64,000 nt of DNA from Maridesulfovibrio bastinii DSM 16055 (GCF_000429985.1 NZ_AUCX01000006.1:1-64000); one strand, 5' to 3'; counted from the stretch's first letter, positions 44,573-54,568 are shown. Notes: generated by a model not told the origin, from the letters alone. Numbers and translations: made by a program.

Positions 44573-46897
44573 TTAAAGGCTCTGCACGTCAATAAGGCTT
44601 GAAGGCAGGCTCAGAGTAAAAGCAGTGCCCTGTCCCGGAGCACTGGAGCCTTTTATGGTTCCACCAAGACGTGAGGTCACCAGATTATAGACTATGTGCA
44701 TCCCGAGTCCGGTTCCGCCTTTATTTCTTCTGGTGGTATAAAATGGCTCAAAGACACGTTCAAGTTCGTATTCTGTCATACCCTTACCGTCATCACTATA
44801 GTGGATAAGCAGCTTGGCCCCGCCAAGTTCAACTCTTATCTCAATATTGCCATCGTCTATTTCTTCAAAAGCATGCATCAGTGAGTTGATAATAAGATTT
44901 GAAAAAATCTGCATAAAAGCACCCGGATATGTGTTGAGGACAAGATCGTCCGGACAGCTTATATTGATGCTGTGCTTGGTGCGTTTGTATTTTGAACGCA
45001 GACTGAGAAGTATTTCATCAAGATACTCGCGCAGATTAAAGGACCTCTTCTGTCCTGTTGTCTGGTCCACGGCAACCTGCTTGAAGGTTCCGATAAGTTC
45101 GGCCGCACGGTTAAGATTTATCATTGTTGAGCGGGTCGCCTCATCCGCAACCGACAAGAACTTTTCAAGGTCTGATTTGCGCAGTGAACTGGAATCTATT
45201 TTTAAGTGGATATCTTTAAGTTTTTCTTCCAGATAGCTGATACTGGTTACACTCACCCCTATAGGAGTATTGATTTCATGGGCAACCCCGGCAACAAGAT
45301 CACCAAGCGCAGCCATCTTTTCCACCTGCACAAGCTGCTTCTGGGTATTTTCCAGACGTTCAACTGATTTCTGTAATTCTGAAGTACGCATATCCACAAG
45401 TGACTCAAGTTCCTGATTAAATTCTTCAAGCTGTTTCTGGGCTTTCTTAAGCTCAGTTATATTGCGAGCCTCAGCTATAAGAAACAGAATTTCTCCACCT
45501 GCACCAAAAGCCGGTTTAAGAGAAAAGTCCGTATATCTTTTACCACTATCCGGAATAATACTTTCAATTTCACGCCTTACAATATGTCCATTAGCTGCCC
45601 GTCTGATATCATCCTTTACTCTTTCCTGACTCTCTTCCGAGTGCGACCACCAAGGAGTATCCCAAAAATATTTTCCGATAGCATCTTCATATTTAACGTT
45701 TCTGAATTCCAGAGCACTGCGGTTAATTTCCAGCACAACCCCTCCGGCAGAAACAATTGCCATAAGCTGCAAACTCTGGTCAAAAACACCGCGAAAACGG
45801 GCTTCATTTATTGTCAGGCTTTCCCTTGCTTCCACCAGATCGTTTATCTCTCTGCTTTCAGCTATCAGAAATAAAGGGATGCCACTTTCAGATAAAAATG
45901 GTTTCAGGGAAAAATCAAAATAAGTATCTTTGCCGTCATATTTTACGAGCACTTCACCCTTGACCATATTTCCGGCGGAAGCTTCGGCCACACTGCTGCG
46001 GATTGTTTCCATCATATCTGATGAATAATCCCACCACGGTGTTTCCCAGTACATTCTGCCTACAACATCAGCCTCATCGGCTTCAATTACGTCAAGAGAA
46101 GCTTTATTACTGGCAAGGATCACTCCTTCCGGGCTGATGACACTCATACCCTGAAAACTGGCATAAAATACGCCTTCCACAAGTTCAGCTTTTTCTCTTA
46201 TCTCTTCACCTGCTCTGCGGCCCTGATTTACCGTGTAAAGTGTGAGTATAAGGATTACGGCGATGATTAAAACTGTGGCATATCCATGCTCTTTGATTCT
46301 ATTGGCAATATCAGCTTCCAGATCATCTAAATAAATTCCCGTCCCTATAGTCCATTGCCAAGGGTCATATCTTTTGGCAAACGAGAGTTTTCGAACAATT
46401 CTATCGGGGCGGTCCTGCCACTGCCAATAGTATTCCAGAAGAGCTTCCCCGGTTGAATTGGTCCCGGCGATAATCTCTTTTATCAGTCTTTTACCTTTAC
46501 CATCTTCAAGGTCAGAAACGCTCTTTCCAACCAGATCATTCCGATACGGATGAACTATCATGACCGGGCGGGAATCAATGATCCAGAAATAATCTTTATT
46601 ATCAGCTCCGTACCTGACAAGGCTGATTCTTTTTTTGGCCTCGGCCTGAGCTTCCGCACGACTTAGAACTCCTTTCATTTCCAAATCGTGATAATATTCC
46701 AGAATATTCATGACTATCTGAGTCACGCTCCTGAGAGAGAGCTTTTTCTGCTCCACCAGACCACTTTGGTATTCAGGCATGTGGATAAAAAATATAAGGA
46801 ATGCAAACAGAACGAGTGAAACCGTTGCCGGAACGGCAATCCTCAACCATAGCGGCAGCATTTTGCGATTAGAGTCTCTGGAGTCATTTGGTAACAT
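44573..46897 (-). CDS. Membrane sensor histidine kinase with Cache and two PAS domains
   Basis: A 774-residue kinase; ATG 46897 follows GGGGGA. A first membrane helix (about 18-37) leads to an sCache_2/Smp_2 periplasmic sensor (NKDYFWIIDSRPVMIVHP, WQWTIGTGIYLDD), then a second helix (TVLIIAVILILTLYTV). Two PAS domains (about 240-355 and 365-480) end in similar LFLIAE(S/A)R motifs. A coiled coil leads to the dimerisation histidine (GVAHEINTPIGVSVTS) and the ATPase with HYSDDGKGM and GGTGLGMHIVYNL. No response regulator is adjacent, so it is an orphan kinase. Confidence 0.93.
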   Translation of the reverse strand: MLPNDSRDSNRKMLPLWLRIAVPATVSLVLFAFLIFFIHMPEYQSGLVEQKKLSLRSVTQIVMNILEYYHDLEMKGVLSRAEAQAEAKKRISLVRYGADNKDYFWIIDSRPVMIVHPYRNDLVGKSVSDLEDGKGKRLIKEIIAGTNSTGEALLEYYWQWQDRPDRIVRKLSFAKRYDPWQWTIGTGIYLDDLEADIANRIKEHGYATVLIIAVILILTLYTVNQGRRAGEEIREKAELVEGVFYASFQGMSVISPEGVILASNKASLDVIEADEADVVGRMYWETPWWDYSSDMMETIRSSVAEASAGNMVKGEVLVKYDGKDTYFDFSLKPFLSESGIPLFLIAESREINDLVEARESLTINEARFRGVFDQSLQLMAIVSAGGVVLEINRSALEFRNVKYEDAIGKYFWDTPWWSHSEESQERVKDDIRRAANGHIVRREIESIIPDSGKRYTDFSLKPAFGAGGEILFLIAEARNITELKKAQKQLEEFNQELESLVDMRTSELQKSVERLENTQKQLVQVEKMAALGDLVAGVAHEINTPIGVSVTSISYLEEKLKDIHLKIDSSSLRKSDLEKFLSVADEATRSTMINLNRAAELIGTFKQVAVDQTTGQKRSFNLREYLDEILLSLRSKYKRTKHSINISCPDDLVLNTYPGAFMQIFSNLIINSLMHAFEEIDDGNIEIRVELGGAKLLIHYSDDGKGMTEYELERVFEPFYTTRRNKGGTGLGMHIVYNLVTSRLGGTIKGSSAPGQGTAFTLSLPSSLIDVQSL

Positions 46898-47102
46898 CAA
46901 TCCCCCGTGAGTATCATTTTGACTCTATAATAGTACTACAATAATGCCTTAAAAGACAATAGTATCAATACATATTTATAGCCATAATCTGCTGTTGCAT
47001 TGCAGGATAAAAACACTTTGAGAAGAATATCAGCGGAATTTCATTGTGCATTCTTATTTTTGCAGGGTAAAAACATGTATAAAAATAAATTTACAAAAAC
47101 AA

Positions 47103-47128
47103 AAACCGCCTGATGGTACAGACGGTTT
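47103..47128 (-). terminator. Terminator of the small coiled-coil gene pair
   Basis: On the minus strand AAACCGTCTG pairs with CAGGCGGTTT (one T-G pair) across a six-base loop and is followed by TTGTTTTTG. Confidence 0.75.
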
Positions 47129-47153
47129 AAGCTGTAAACTCAATTCAAAAATA

Positions 47154-47405
47154 TCAGTCGTCACTTTTTTCCGTAACGGGTTTATTGGGCAGCAAAGCCT
47201 CATAGCTACGGATCTTGCTTTTCAGCCGGCGCAGTTTGCGTTGAGTCATTTTATGCTTCTGCATGGCTTCATTCAATTTTTTTGTGAGAAGCACTTCTTC
47301 ACGACTGTAAAATTTACTTTTTTCAATATACCAATTGGTCACTATCCTGTTGAGGATAAGCGCCAGAACGATGAAGCTTACGCCTACCATGATGAAATAA
47401 AACAT
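47154..47405 (-). CDS. Small single-span membrane protein with basic coiled coil
   Basis: An 83-residue protein: one N-terminal helix (IMVGVSFIVLALILNRIV), then a strongly basic helical tail (KKLNEAMQKHKMTQRKLRRLKSKI). The function is unknown. Its ATG shares one base with the TAA of the gene at 47405-47650, so the two are translationally coupled. The acidic coiled coil of that partner may pair with this basic one, which is inference. Confidence 0.7.
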   Translation of the reverse strand: MFYFIMVGVSFIVLALILNRIVTNWYIEKSKFYSREEVLLTKKLNEAMQKHKMTQRKLRRLKSKIRSYEALLPNKPVTEKSDD

Positions 47406-47650
47406 TATTTAGCTCTGGCCCTGCTTATTCTATATTCAAGATCCTTCAACTGCTGCTGCGCTTCATCCACATCAACTTCAACTTTATCAATTTCTTCGTT
47501 GATCTTTTCAATTCTTTCCTCAATCTGATTTCGGTAATTTTCAACTTTGAGGCGTTTGTCGGTAAGATAAGCGCAGGCATTCATATACCTTGCATAAACT
47601 ATCATAAAAAGCACAAGGCCAAGGACAAGAGCTGTTATCAGAAGCATCAA
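47405..47650 (-). CDS. Small single-span membrane protein with acidic coiled coil
   Basis: An 81-residue protein with an N-terminal helix (LLITALVLGLVLFMIVYA) and a heptad-rich tail (NQIEERIEKINEEIDKVEVDVDEAQQQLKDLEY). The topology suggests a short periplasmic or outer end and a cytoplasmic coiled coil. I do not recognise the family. It overlaps the next gene by one base (TAATG). Confidence 0.7.
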   Translation of the reverse strand: MMLLITALVLGLVLFMIVYARYMNACAYLTDKRLKVENYRNQIEERIEKINEEIDKVEVDVDEAQQQLKDLEYRISRARAK

Positions 47651-47747
47651 TTCACCATAATCTTATGAGGAGAAACAATTTCAAACCCTGAGGACTATTT
47701 TGGTAATATGCTAAAGAACAGCAATAAAAGCAATTAGATTAAGCAGA

Positions 47748-49073
47748 CTAATCGATTTTGTTCAGCAGGTCCCTAAGTCTTGAGTCATTTGGAAATGCTT
47801 TCAAAGCCTCATTGATAACAACTCTGGCATCATCATGCATGCCGACCTTGATAAAAATTCCTGCAATATTTCTGGCAACGGAAGGAGAACTTTTATGGAT
47901 TTCCTGTTCACTGTTAATTGCACGTTTGAAGTTCTGAGCTGATTTTGCGTAATCTTTACCATCTGTGTAAGCCAGACCTATGTTGTAATAAAGACCGCCC
48001 TCCCGGGGAGCTACTTTCAAAGCTTCGCGATAGTTCTTAACAGCCTCTTTCCACTTGCCCTGCTTGCGCATGGCTATTCCAAGTCTGTTGAAAGTTTCCA
48101 GATCATCAGAAGTAAGACTTGAACCTTTAACAGCCAGCAGTTTTGAATAATATTTCTCCGCCTTGGCCGGGGAAACATCAAAAAGCGATTCGGCAATATT
48201 GCTCATAACTTCGGAAAGGTAGCCATGAGCTTCTCTTATGGCGCATTTTACAGCCTGATCAAAATACCCTTCGGCTTCATCAATCTGGTTGTTTTCAAGG
48301 TGAACCCTGCCTATTTCGCATTTTCGTTCAGTATTTAAAGGACTCAGCTTATCCAGCTTCTTGAGATAATACAGATACTGTTCATCATCATTGCCTTTAT
48401 GAAAATCAGCCAGCTTTTTTATGGGATCAATAAAAACTTTTGATTGCTCGTGGGCTTTCTCATAGGCTTTAAGGGCTTCAGCTCTTTTACCAAGTCCGCT
48501 AAGGGCGTCACCCAGAAGCATCAGTCCCGCAGGACTGTTTGTTTTTATCTCTAAAATTTTAGTGCAGATCTGAAGAACTTTTTTTAATTCGCCTTTGCCA
48601 AGATACTCTTTTCCGGCATGAACAAGCTGATTGAGTTTACCCTGAGGTTTTATGGTAAAAGCGATTTTCTGGACAAGACTGTCCACGGAAACAGGTTTGG
48701 TAATAATATTATTGGCACCCATTTCATGTAAAAAGACCAGTTCATCTTCGCTGGTTTCGCCGGTGAGAACAATCAGTCTGATTTCAGGAAACAGCCTTTT
48801 AACATTTAAAATAAAGTCAGCCGTTGATTTACCATGAATCTGACGTTCAACAAAAACCAGAACCTGTTGACCTGCACCGATTTTGTCTTTTATCTCACGT
48901 ATTGCCGGAGCCTGATCATGAAAAAAGATCAGACAATCTATGCGGATAGCAAGTATCTTAAAGATGGTGCCTCTTAAAAGCTTATAAAAGGCATTATCCT
49001 CTGTAAGAAGAACGCATGTACCGTTTTTTGCTTCGAAAAATTCACGAACAATCTGATCATAACTGCTTTGCAC
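47748..49073 (-). CDS. Receiver-like protein with TPR repeats
   Basis: A 441-residue cytoplasmic protein. The N-terminal receiver-like domain (about 17-140) has E76 where the phosphorylated Asp is expected (LVFVERQIHG), while the conserved Thr (VLTGE) and Lys (ITKPVS) remain. About seven TPR units follow (for example AGLMLLGDALSGLGKRAEALKAYEKA and GLYYNIGLAYTDGKDYAKSAQNFKRA). It is probably a scaffold that is locked in one state. A paralogue with an intact Asp starts at 54836. Confidence 0.82.
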   Translation of the reverse strand: MQSSYDQIVREFFEAKNGTCVLLTEDNAFYKLLRGTIFKILAIRIDCLIFFHDQAPAIREIKDKIGAGQQVLVFVERQIHGKSTADFILNVKRLFPEIRLIVLTGETSEDELVFLHEMGANNIITKPVSVDSLVQKIAFTIKPQGKLNQLVHAGKEYLGKGELKKVLQICTKILEIKTNSPAGLMLLGDALSGLGKRAEALKAYEKAHEQSKVFIDPIKKLADFHKGNDDEQYLYYLKKLDKLSPLNTERKCEIGRVHLENNQIDEAEGYFDQAVKCAIREAHGYLSEVMSNIAESLFDVSPAKAEKYYSKLLAVKGSSLTSDDLETFNRLGIAMRKQGKWKEAVKNYREALKVAPREGGLYYNIGLAYTDGKDYAKSAQNFKRAINSEQEIHKSSPSVARNIAGIFIKVGMHDDARVVINEALKAFPNDSRLRDLLNKID

Positions 49074-49123
49074 TTGAAACTCCGGACAGTCCTATGTCTA
49101 AAACAACCGTATAAACCAAAATA

Positions 49124-49879
49124 TCAGTTAAAAATAAGCTCATCACCCTGTTCAGGGAGAACGATTTCAAAATCTTCTCCTGCAAACGCACCGGATTTGT
49201 AGAGCAAAGACAATTTATCACGCAGTCTGGAATAGACATGGATCAAAGCAAGGGTTCTGCACCCTGCATAGCGGGCCAGTTCTATGCTTTTGCTGACGCT
49301 TCCATGAGAGGCTGAACCTTTCTCTATACCCCAGGATTCATGTATTATAAAATCACAACCTTCAGCCAGCTTGAAGGCTTCGTCTCCGGGACAACCATCA
49401 CCACTATAATATAATGAGAATCCATTACATTTCATTTTTATGGCAAACGCATCCACAGAATGAACAACCGGTACACTTTTTATAACTACACTATTATTAA
49501 AAGCCGCTTCCCCGGCAGTCAAGGGTTCAAAAAAAAGATTAAATTCCAGTTTTGAGAGAAGTGTCGGATAAGCAAAATTTACAGCTGAAATAATTTTTTG
49601 CTCAATATCTTTAGGGCCAATGAAAGTCAGAGGGGATTTTCGCCCGGCAGAACGCATATGCCCGAGAAGATAGGGCACACCCATAAAGTGATCACCATGA
49701 AAATGGGAGATGAATACGGCATCAATACTATCCGCATCAGGAATGAGTGAAAACAATGATTTTGGTACAGTGAAACCACAATCAAGAAGTATTCTGGTCC
49801 CTTCAAAATCAATTAAGATGGAAGTATTTGTTTCCCGTTCGTCAAAAGCGTCTCCAACCCCGATAAATATCGCTTTCAT
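49124..49879 (-). CDS. Metallo-beta-lactamase fold hydrolase (RNase Z-like)
   Basis: A 251-residue protein. The metal motif is ISHFHGDHFMGVPYLL (HxHxDH), with further ligands in VVHSVDAF, YYSGDGCPGDE, IIHESWG and the final IHVYSR region. The start MKAIFIGVGDAFDERETNTS and the overall pattern resemble RNase Z and ElaC relatives, but the exosite arm of true RNase Z is not evident. The substrate could be RNA 3' ends or a small metabolite. It lies in a minus-strand run with sppA. Confidence 0.82.
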   Translation of the reverse strand: MKAIFIGVGDAFDERETNTSILIDFEGTRILLDCGFTVPKSLFSLIPDADSIDAVFISHFHGDHFMGVPYLLGHMRSAGRKSPLTFIGPKDIEQKIISAVNFAYPTLLSKLEFNLFFEPLTAGEAAFNNSVVIKSVPVVHSVDAFAIKMKCNGFSLYYSGDGCPGDEAFKLAEGCDFIIHESWGIEKGSASHGSVSKSIELARYAGCRTLALIHVYSRLRDKLSLLYKSGAFAGEDFEIVLPEQGDELIFN

Positions 49880-49962
49880 TGTAAGACCATAGCTTATTTC
49901 TCCAAGAGATAAAACCGCTATCAGGTGCCATAAAACGAATCAGGGTGGAGAAGTTAAAAATT

Positions 49963-50859
49963 TCAGTAGCTGAAACGCCAGCCGTCGATGGAAGCTGCCC
50001 CTTCAGGTTTTAGCCCCAGATATCCCAAAATCTGGGATAAAAAGGGAACTTTCTTTTCAGGACCTTCTATCAGAACAGCAGATCCTTCAAGATGGCATGC
50101 AGCTTTAAGGTAGGCAACAGCATCCTCATAACTGCCTATTTTATCAACAAGTCCAAGCTTGTAGGCCTGTCTTCCGGTCAGAGCTCTGCCGTCAGCTATT
50201 TTTTCAACCTTCTTGCGATCCATTCCCCTTGCCGAGGCGACATCACCTACAAACTGATCATGCATATCAAGTATCAGATTTTGAAGGTACGTCCGCTGCT
50301 CAGGAGTCAGAGGAACCATGGGCGAACCGACAGCCTTGAATTTTCCACTGGTGAAAATTTCAGGTTTTATACCAACCTTGTCCATCAGTTCACGGATGTT
50401 TGCATACTCGGCCTTAACACCTATACTACCGGTAAGACTGCCGGAATTTGATACAATGAGGGTAGCAGGTGCTGCGGCATAATAACCGCCTGAGGCAGCG
50501 ACGGAACCGAACGATGCGACAACAGGTTTGACCTCGGCGCATCTTTTGACCGCAAGGTAAAGTTCCTGAGAAGGAGCAATAAGTCCACCGGGAGAATTAA
50601 CCCGCAGCAGAACACCTTTCACCGAAGGATCATCACGAAGTCTGCGAATAAAGCGAACCACAGGGATGGGATCGGTGATCATGCCCTTTACATTCACAAC
50701 GCCTATAGCATCAGACGAAAACATCGAATTTCTCAAGTTTCCATTAAAAAAGGCCATGGCCCCCCACATGAGGGCCATGACCAGAATAAGCAAACTGAAT
50801 CCGAATATTATCGGATGCTTTGCCGAAAAACCGGGACTAGGAATCTTCTTCCTCTGCAT
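49963..50859 (-). CDS. sppA: Signal peptide peptidase SppA
   Basis: Membrane-anchored serine protease of family S49 that degrades leftover signal peptides. ATG 50859 gives 298 residues and overlaps the end of rpsA by 23 bp. A longer frame to 50892 begins with a TTG. One helix (PIIFGFSLLILVMALMWGAM) anchors the protein. The nucleophile Ser is in SFGSVAASGGYYAA and the general-base Lys in FTSGKFKAVGSP. The size matches the short bacterial form (one domain), not the 67-kDa E. coli enzyme. Confidence 0.92.
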   Translation of the reverse strand: MQRKKIPSPGFSAKHPIIFGFSLLILVMALMWGAMAFFNGNLRNSMFSSDAIGVVNVKGMITDPIPVVRFIRRLRDDPSVKGVLLRVNSPGGLIAPSQELYLAVKRCAEVKPVVASFGSVAASGGYYAAAPATLIVSNSGSLTGSIGVKAEYANIRELMDKVGIKPEIFTSGKFKAVGSPMVPLTPEQRTYLQNLILDMHDQFVGDVASARGMDRKKVEKIADGRALTGRQAYKLGLVDKIGSYEDAVAYLKAACHLEGSAVLIEGPEKKVPFLSQILGYLGLKPEGAASIDGWRFSY

Positions 50860-52588
50860 CGGCTGCGGCCTTGGCTTCGGTTGCATCTTCAAGCTTCTGT
50901 CTCAGAAGTTCACCAAGAGGGTTACCTGCGGGTTCAGAACTGGAAGAACGGAACTCTTTAGGTTTACGCTTGTCTTCTTCTTCCTTGAGCTGCTTGATGG
51001 AAAGGCCGAGCCTGCGTTCATCAGCGCTGACATGGATGACTTTTGCCTGAATGGATACACCTTCTTTGAACATTTCAGAAGGATTCTTGATCTTCTTGTG
51101 GCTGATTTCGGATACGTGAACCAGACCTTCGATACCTTCTTCAACCTCAACAAAGAGACCGAAATCGGTAATGTTGGTTACGACACCTTCAAGAGTGCAG
51201 CCCACGGGGTACTTTGAGGGAACCTGAGACCAGGGGTCTTCGGTAAGCTGTTTTACACCGAGAGTGAACTTCTCGTTTTCTTTATCCACGGTAAGAACCT
51301 TGGCCTGAACGGTATCACCAACCTTGTATACTTCTGAAGGGTGGCGGATTTTCTTGGTCCAGGAGATATCGGAAACATGGATAAGACCGTCGATACCATC
51401 TTCGATGCCGATGAACACACCGAATTCGGTGATGTTCTTGATCTGGCCTTCAAGAATGGTTCCTTCGGGGAACTTCTCAGCAACAACATCCCAAGGATTC
51501 GGCTTAACCTGCTTCATACCGAGGGAAATGCGTTTCTTATCCTGATCAACGCCGAGGACGACAACTTCAACTTCGTCACCAACGCGAACCATCTGAGAAG
51601 GATGACGCAGCTTGCGGGTCCAGGACATTTCAGAAATGTGAACCAGACCTTCTACACCGGGTTCAAGCTCAACAAATGCACCGTAATCAGCGAGGTTTGT
51701 AACCTTACCGGTGAATTTAGCTTCTTCAGGGTATTTGCCGGAGATATCTTCCCACGGATCAGGAACGAGCTGCTTAAGGCCGAGAGAAACTTTCTGGCCG
51801 TCTTTATCGAAGTTGAGAACTTTAAGTTCAAGTTCGTCACCAAGAGCAACCATTTCCTTAGGATGCTTGATACGCTTCCAGGACATGTCGGTGATGTGAA
51901 GAAGACCGTCAAGGCCACCGAGGTCAATGAATACACCGTATTCGGTAACATTCTTGACTTTACCGGTAACAACCTGTCCTTCTTCAAGGGTTTCAAGAAG
52001 CTGTGAACGCATTTCATTGCGCTGTTCTTCAAGAAGAACACGTCTTGAAACAATAACGTTGCTGCGACGACGATTGATTTTGAGGATCTTGAACTCGTAA
52101 GTCTGATCGACAAGAGCGTCCATATCGGGAACAGGACGGAGATCAACATGTGATCCGGGCAGAAATGCTTCCACGCCGCCGAGATCTACAGTGTAGCCGC
52201 CCTTGATGCGACGAATAATTCTACCTTCAACAACGCCTTCTTTTTCCTGCAGTTCTTCGAGTTTGTCGAAAAGCTGCATACGTTTGGCTTTATCGCGAGA
52301 AAGGTGGATGGTGCCTTCGCTTTCGTTCTTGTTGACGACAAAAACATCTACTTTGTCGCCGACTTTAACTGTCATCTCACCTTCGGAATTCAAAAATTCG
52401 GATGCGGGGATCTGACCTTCGGACTTGAAGTTTACGTCGACAAGAACAGTATCATTATCAACTTTTACAACTTCACCGGAGACAATGCCTCCTTCGTCCA
52501 GATTTCCGAAATCGGCATTAAGATAATCTTCGAGGGCGGCCTCAAAGCTCATTTCCATTTCAGAAGAGTTGGTGTTGTCATTTTCCAT
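50837..52588 (-). CDS. rpsA: 30S ribosomal protein S1
   Basis: Ribosomal protein that captures mRNA, 583 residues. Six S1 domains are visible, the first two (about 30-105 and 115-195) more diverged and the last four highly similar (GKVKNVTEYGVFIDLGGLDGLLHITDMSW and its variants at about 205, 290, 377 and 464). An acidic N-terminal leader and a C-terminal low-complexity tail (AKAAADAEEEDS) flank them. The ATG follows GGAGGT. The overlap with sppA suggests coupled translation. A 450-bp leader region precedes it. Confidence 0.97.
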   Translation of the reverse strand: MENDNTNSSEMEMSFEAALEDYLNADFGNLDEGGIVSGEVVKVDNDTVLVDVNFKSEGQIPASEFLNSEGEMTVKVGDKVDVFVVNKNESEGTIHLSRDKAKRMQLFDKLEELQEKEGVVEGRIIRRIKGGYTVDLGGVEAFLPGSHVDLRPVPDMDALVDQTYEFKILKINRRRSNVIVSRRVLLEEQRNEMRSQLLETLEEGQVVTGKVKNVTEYGVFIDLGGLDGLLHITDMSWKRIKHPKEMVALGDELELKVLNFDKDGQKVSLGLKQLVPDPWEDISGKYPEEAKFTGKVTNLADYGAFVELEPGVEGLVHISEMSWTRKLRHPSQMVRVGDEVEVVVLGVDQDKKRISLGMKQVKPNPWDVVAEKFPEGTILEGQIKNITEFGVFIGIEDGIDGLIHVSDISWTKKIRHPSEVYKVGDTVQAKVLTVDKENEKFTLGVKQLTEDPWSQVPSKYPVGCTLEGVVTNITDFGLFVEVEEGIEGLVHVSEISHKKIKNPSEMFKEGVSIQAKVIHVSADERRLGLSIKQLKEEEDKRKPKEFRSSSSEPAGNPLGELLRQKLEDATEAKAAADAEEEDS

Positions 52589-53039
52589 GGGTTACCTCCA
52601 ACAACAATGTCCTCGGACAAAATTTCGGCATACTATATATAGAGAGGTCTGAATACATTGGTCACACGCCGGACTAGCGTTCCGAGGCAGCCGTAGTCCG
52701 AAATGGCCGTTGACCCCTTTTTTTAAAGGGTCGTATCCGTTCCTTATGCCCGGTTAGGGCCAAGTGAAATATTCTATTTTAACTGTCTTCAGAAAACATA
52801 AAATATGACTCTTGGTATTCAAGAGCATTGCTTCTATCTTAAATTCTACACTCTGTAAACCGTTTCAATCAAGCCCTGAGCAGAGTTTTAGCACTAAAAA
52901 GTCCATAAACGTATGATTGACGTGAACATTATAAAATATGACCTGATTCATATTTTATATAAAAAAAATCGTCGTGCTGATTTCACTCAACACGACGATT
53001 ATAACACTATAGAAAGATCAGCTTGAAATCACTAAGACC
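52589..53039 (-). promoter_or_regulatory. rpsA upstream region with stem-loops
   Basis: No gene is visible in these 451 bases. A perfect 7-bp stem CGGACTA...TAGTCCG (52670-52700) and a GACCC...GGGGTC-type pairing around a run of A (about 52711-52732) lie on the minus strand. TATATATAG near 52635, with a GTGACC element 18 bp upstream, could be the proximal promoter. A leader structure is expected for S1, which often regulates its own translation, but this is inference. The phoU terminator is at the far end. Confidence 0.35.
52967..53000 (-). terminator. Terminator of phoU
   Basis: On the minus strand AATCGTCGTG pairs with CACGACGATT around a short inner TGA/TCA stem and is followed by a run of eight T. 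It lies about 40 nt past the phoU stop. Confidence 0.93.
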
Positions 53040-53705
53040 TTATCCCCTGCAATCATGTTTTACATTTTCGCCCTGAGCAATAAAAATAACTGATTCCGCA
53101 ATATTCGTAGATTGATCAGCTATCCTCTCAAGATGGTTTGAAGACATGATTATATGCACACCACGCTCAACGAGTCTGGTTTCAGTAACCATATTTGAGA
53201 TAAGATTTTTAAGAATACGCACGTTTAAGGTATCAGCTTCGTTATCCATACTGCACACTTTGGAAGCAAGGCTGATGTCTTCATCGGCAAACGATTTAAC
53301 AGAACGGCTGATCATATTTTTGGTTACTTCAGCCATCTGCTCCAGCTTCTGATTATACGGAAGCGGCGGACGTGTGCTTAAAAAAACGGTGCGGTGAGCG
53401 ATGTTTACAGCTTCATCACCGATGCGCTCAAGGTTGCTGGTTATACGCATGGCTCCTACAATAAAACGCAGATCCTTAGCCATAGGCTGACCAAGCGCAA
53501 GAAGTTCAAGGTTATTTTTATCAAGTTCGCACTCAAGCTCGTTGATTCTCATATCGTTGGCAATAACATCTTCGGCAAGGTCGCTATTATTCTCCAGAAG
53601 ACCTTTAATTGCATTGGTTGCCGCTGTTTCGGCCATACTGGCCATGCGCAGAACCTGCACTTTTAATTCTTCCATTCTTTTTGTGAAATGCGCGCGCTGC
53701 TCCAT
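53040..53705 (-). CDS. phoU: Phosphate transport regulator PhoU
   Basis: Metal-binding regulator that restrains Pst uptake and Pho signalling. ATG 53705 follows AGGAG and gives 221 residues; the longer frame to 53783 adds 26 unconserved residues. Two three-helix repeats each carry the E/DxxxD-type metal motif, seen in SNLERIGDEAVNIAHR and NHLERIADQSTNIAESV. pstB lies immediately upstream on the same strand, so both are likely co-transcribed. Confidence 0.94.
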   Translation of the reverse strand: MEQRAHFTKRMEELKVQVLRMASMAETAATNAIKGLLENNSDLAEDVIANDMRINELECELDKNNLELLALGQPMAKDLRFIVGAMRITSNLERIGDEAVNIAHRTVFLSTRPPLPYNQKLEQMAEVTKNMISRSVKSFADEDISLASKVCSMDNEADTLNVRILKNLISNMVTETRLVERGVHIIMSSNHLERIADQSTNIAESVIFIAQGENVKHDCRG

Positions 53706-53806
53706 TGAAAATTTCTCCTGCCCGTAAATATATTTTTTTTCGGAGTACACCATATTAATGGTGTCGCCCTCAACATTCTTCAATCAAAACAAGCAATCAG
53801 AGCGGC

Positions 53807-54568
53807 TTAACCGAAACGTCCTGTAATATAGTCTTCAGTCTGCTTATTCTTGGGCTTGGTAAACATGGTTTCCGTCTTATCCATTTCAATAAGTTTACCC
53901 ATGTAGAAAAATGCCGTCTGATCAGAGACTCTGGCTGCCTGCTGCATGCTGTGTGTAACAATAATTATGGTGAATTTCTTTTTGAGTTCATGGATAAGAT
54001 CTTCAATCTTCTGGGTGGCGATAGGATCAAGGGCCGATGCCGGTTCATCCATGAGCAGCACTTCCGGTTCCACAGCAAGGGCGCGAGCGATGCAAAGACG
54101 CTGCTGCTGTCCTCCTGAAAGACCGAGAGCCGAAGAATGGAGCCTGTCTTTTACTTCCGACCATAATGCTCCGCCTTTAAGGCTTTCTTCCACTTTCTGC
54201 GCTATATATTCTTTATCACTTACCCCGTTCACTCTGAGTCCGTAGGCAACATTCTCAAAAATGGATTTAGGAAAGGGGTTCGGTTTCTGAAAAACCATTC
54301 CTACTCTGCGTCTTAAAGAAACAACATCAAGACTCTGAGCATAAATATCTTCTTCATCAAGAGTTAGCCGACCGTCAACTCTTGTTCCCGGGATAAGATC
54401 ATTCATTCTGTTAAGACATCTTAAAAAAGTACTTTTCCCGCATCCTGAAGGTCCGATAAGGGCGGTAACCCGGTTTTCTTCAAACTCCATGGCAATATTT
54501 TCCAGAGCTTTGAAGTCTCCGTAGTAAAAATCAAGATCTTCAGATTTTATTTTAACAGCCTGACCCAT
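53807..54568 (-). CDS. pstB: Phosphate ABC transporter ATP-binding protein
   Basis: ATPase of the high-affinity phosphate importer, 253 residues. Walker A is GPSGCGKST, the Q loop is [20 protein letters not shown], the signature is [16 protein letters not shown], Walker B is [13 protein letters not shown] and the H loop is VTHSMQQA. The usual partners pstS, pstC and pstA are absent from this window, so the permease is encoded elsewhere. A terminator-like hairpin lies in its leader at 54611-54644. Confidence 0.96.
   Translation of the reverse strand: MGQAVKIKSEDLDFYYGDFKALENIAMEFEENRVTALIGPSGCGKSTFLRCLNRMNDLIPGTRVDGRLTLDEEDIYAQSLDVVSLRRRVGMVFQKPNPFPKSIFENVAYGLRVNGVSDKEYIAQKVEESLKGGALWSEVKDRLHSSALGLSGGQQQRLCIARALAVEPEVLLMDEPASALDPIATQKIEDLIHELKKKFTIIIVTHSMQQAARVSDQTAFFYMGKLIEMDKTETMFTKPKNKQTEDYITGRFG

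Noticed and set aside
51341-52006. 221-residue frame opposite rpsA
   Set aside because: It reflects the repeated S1 domains of rpsA on the other strand, and the repeats of the frame are byproducts.
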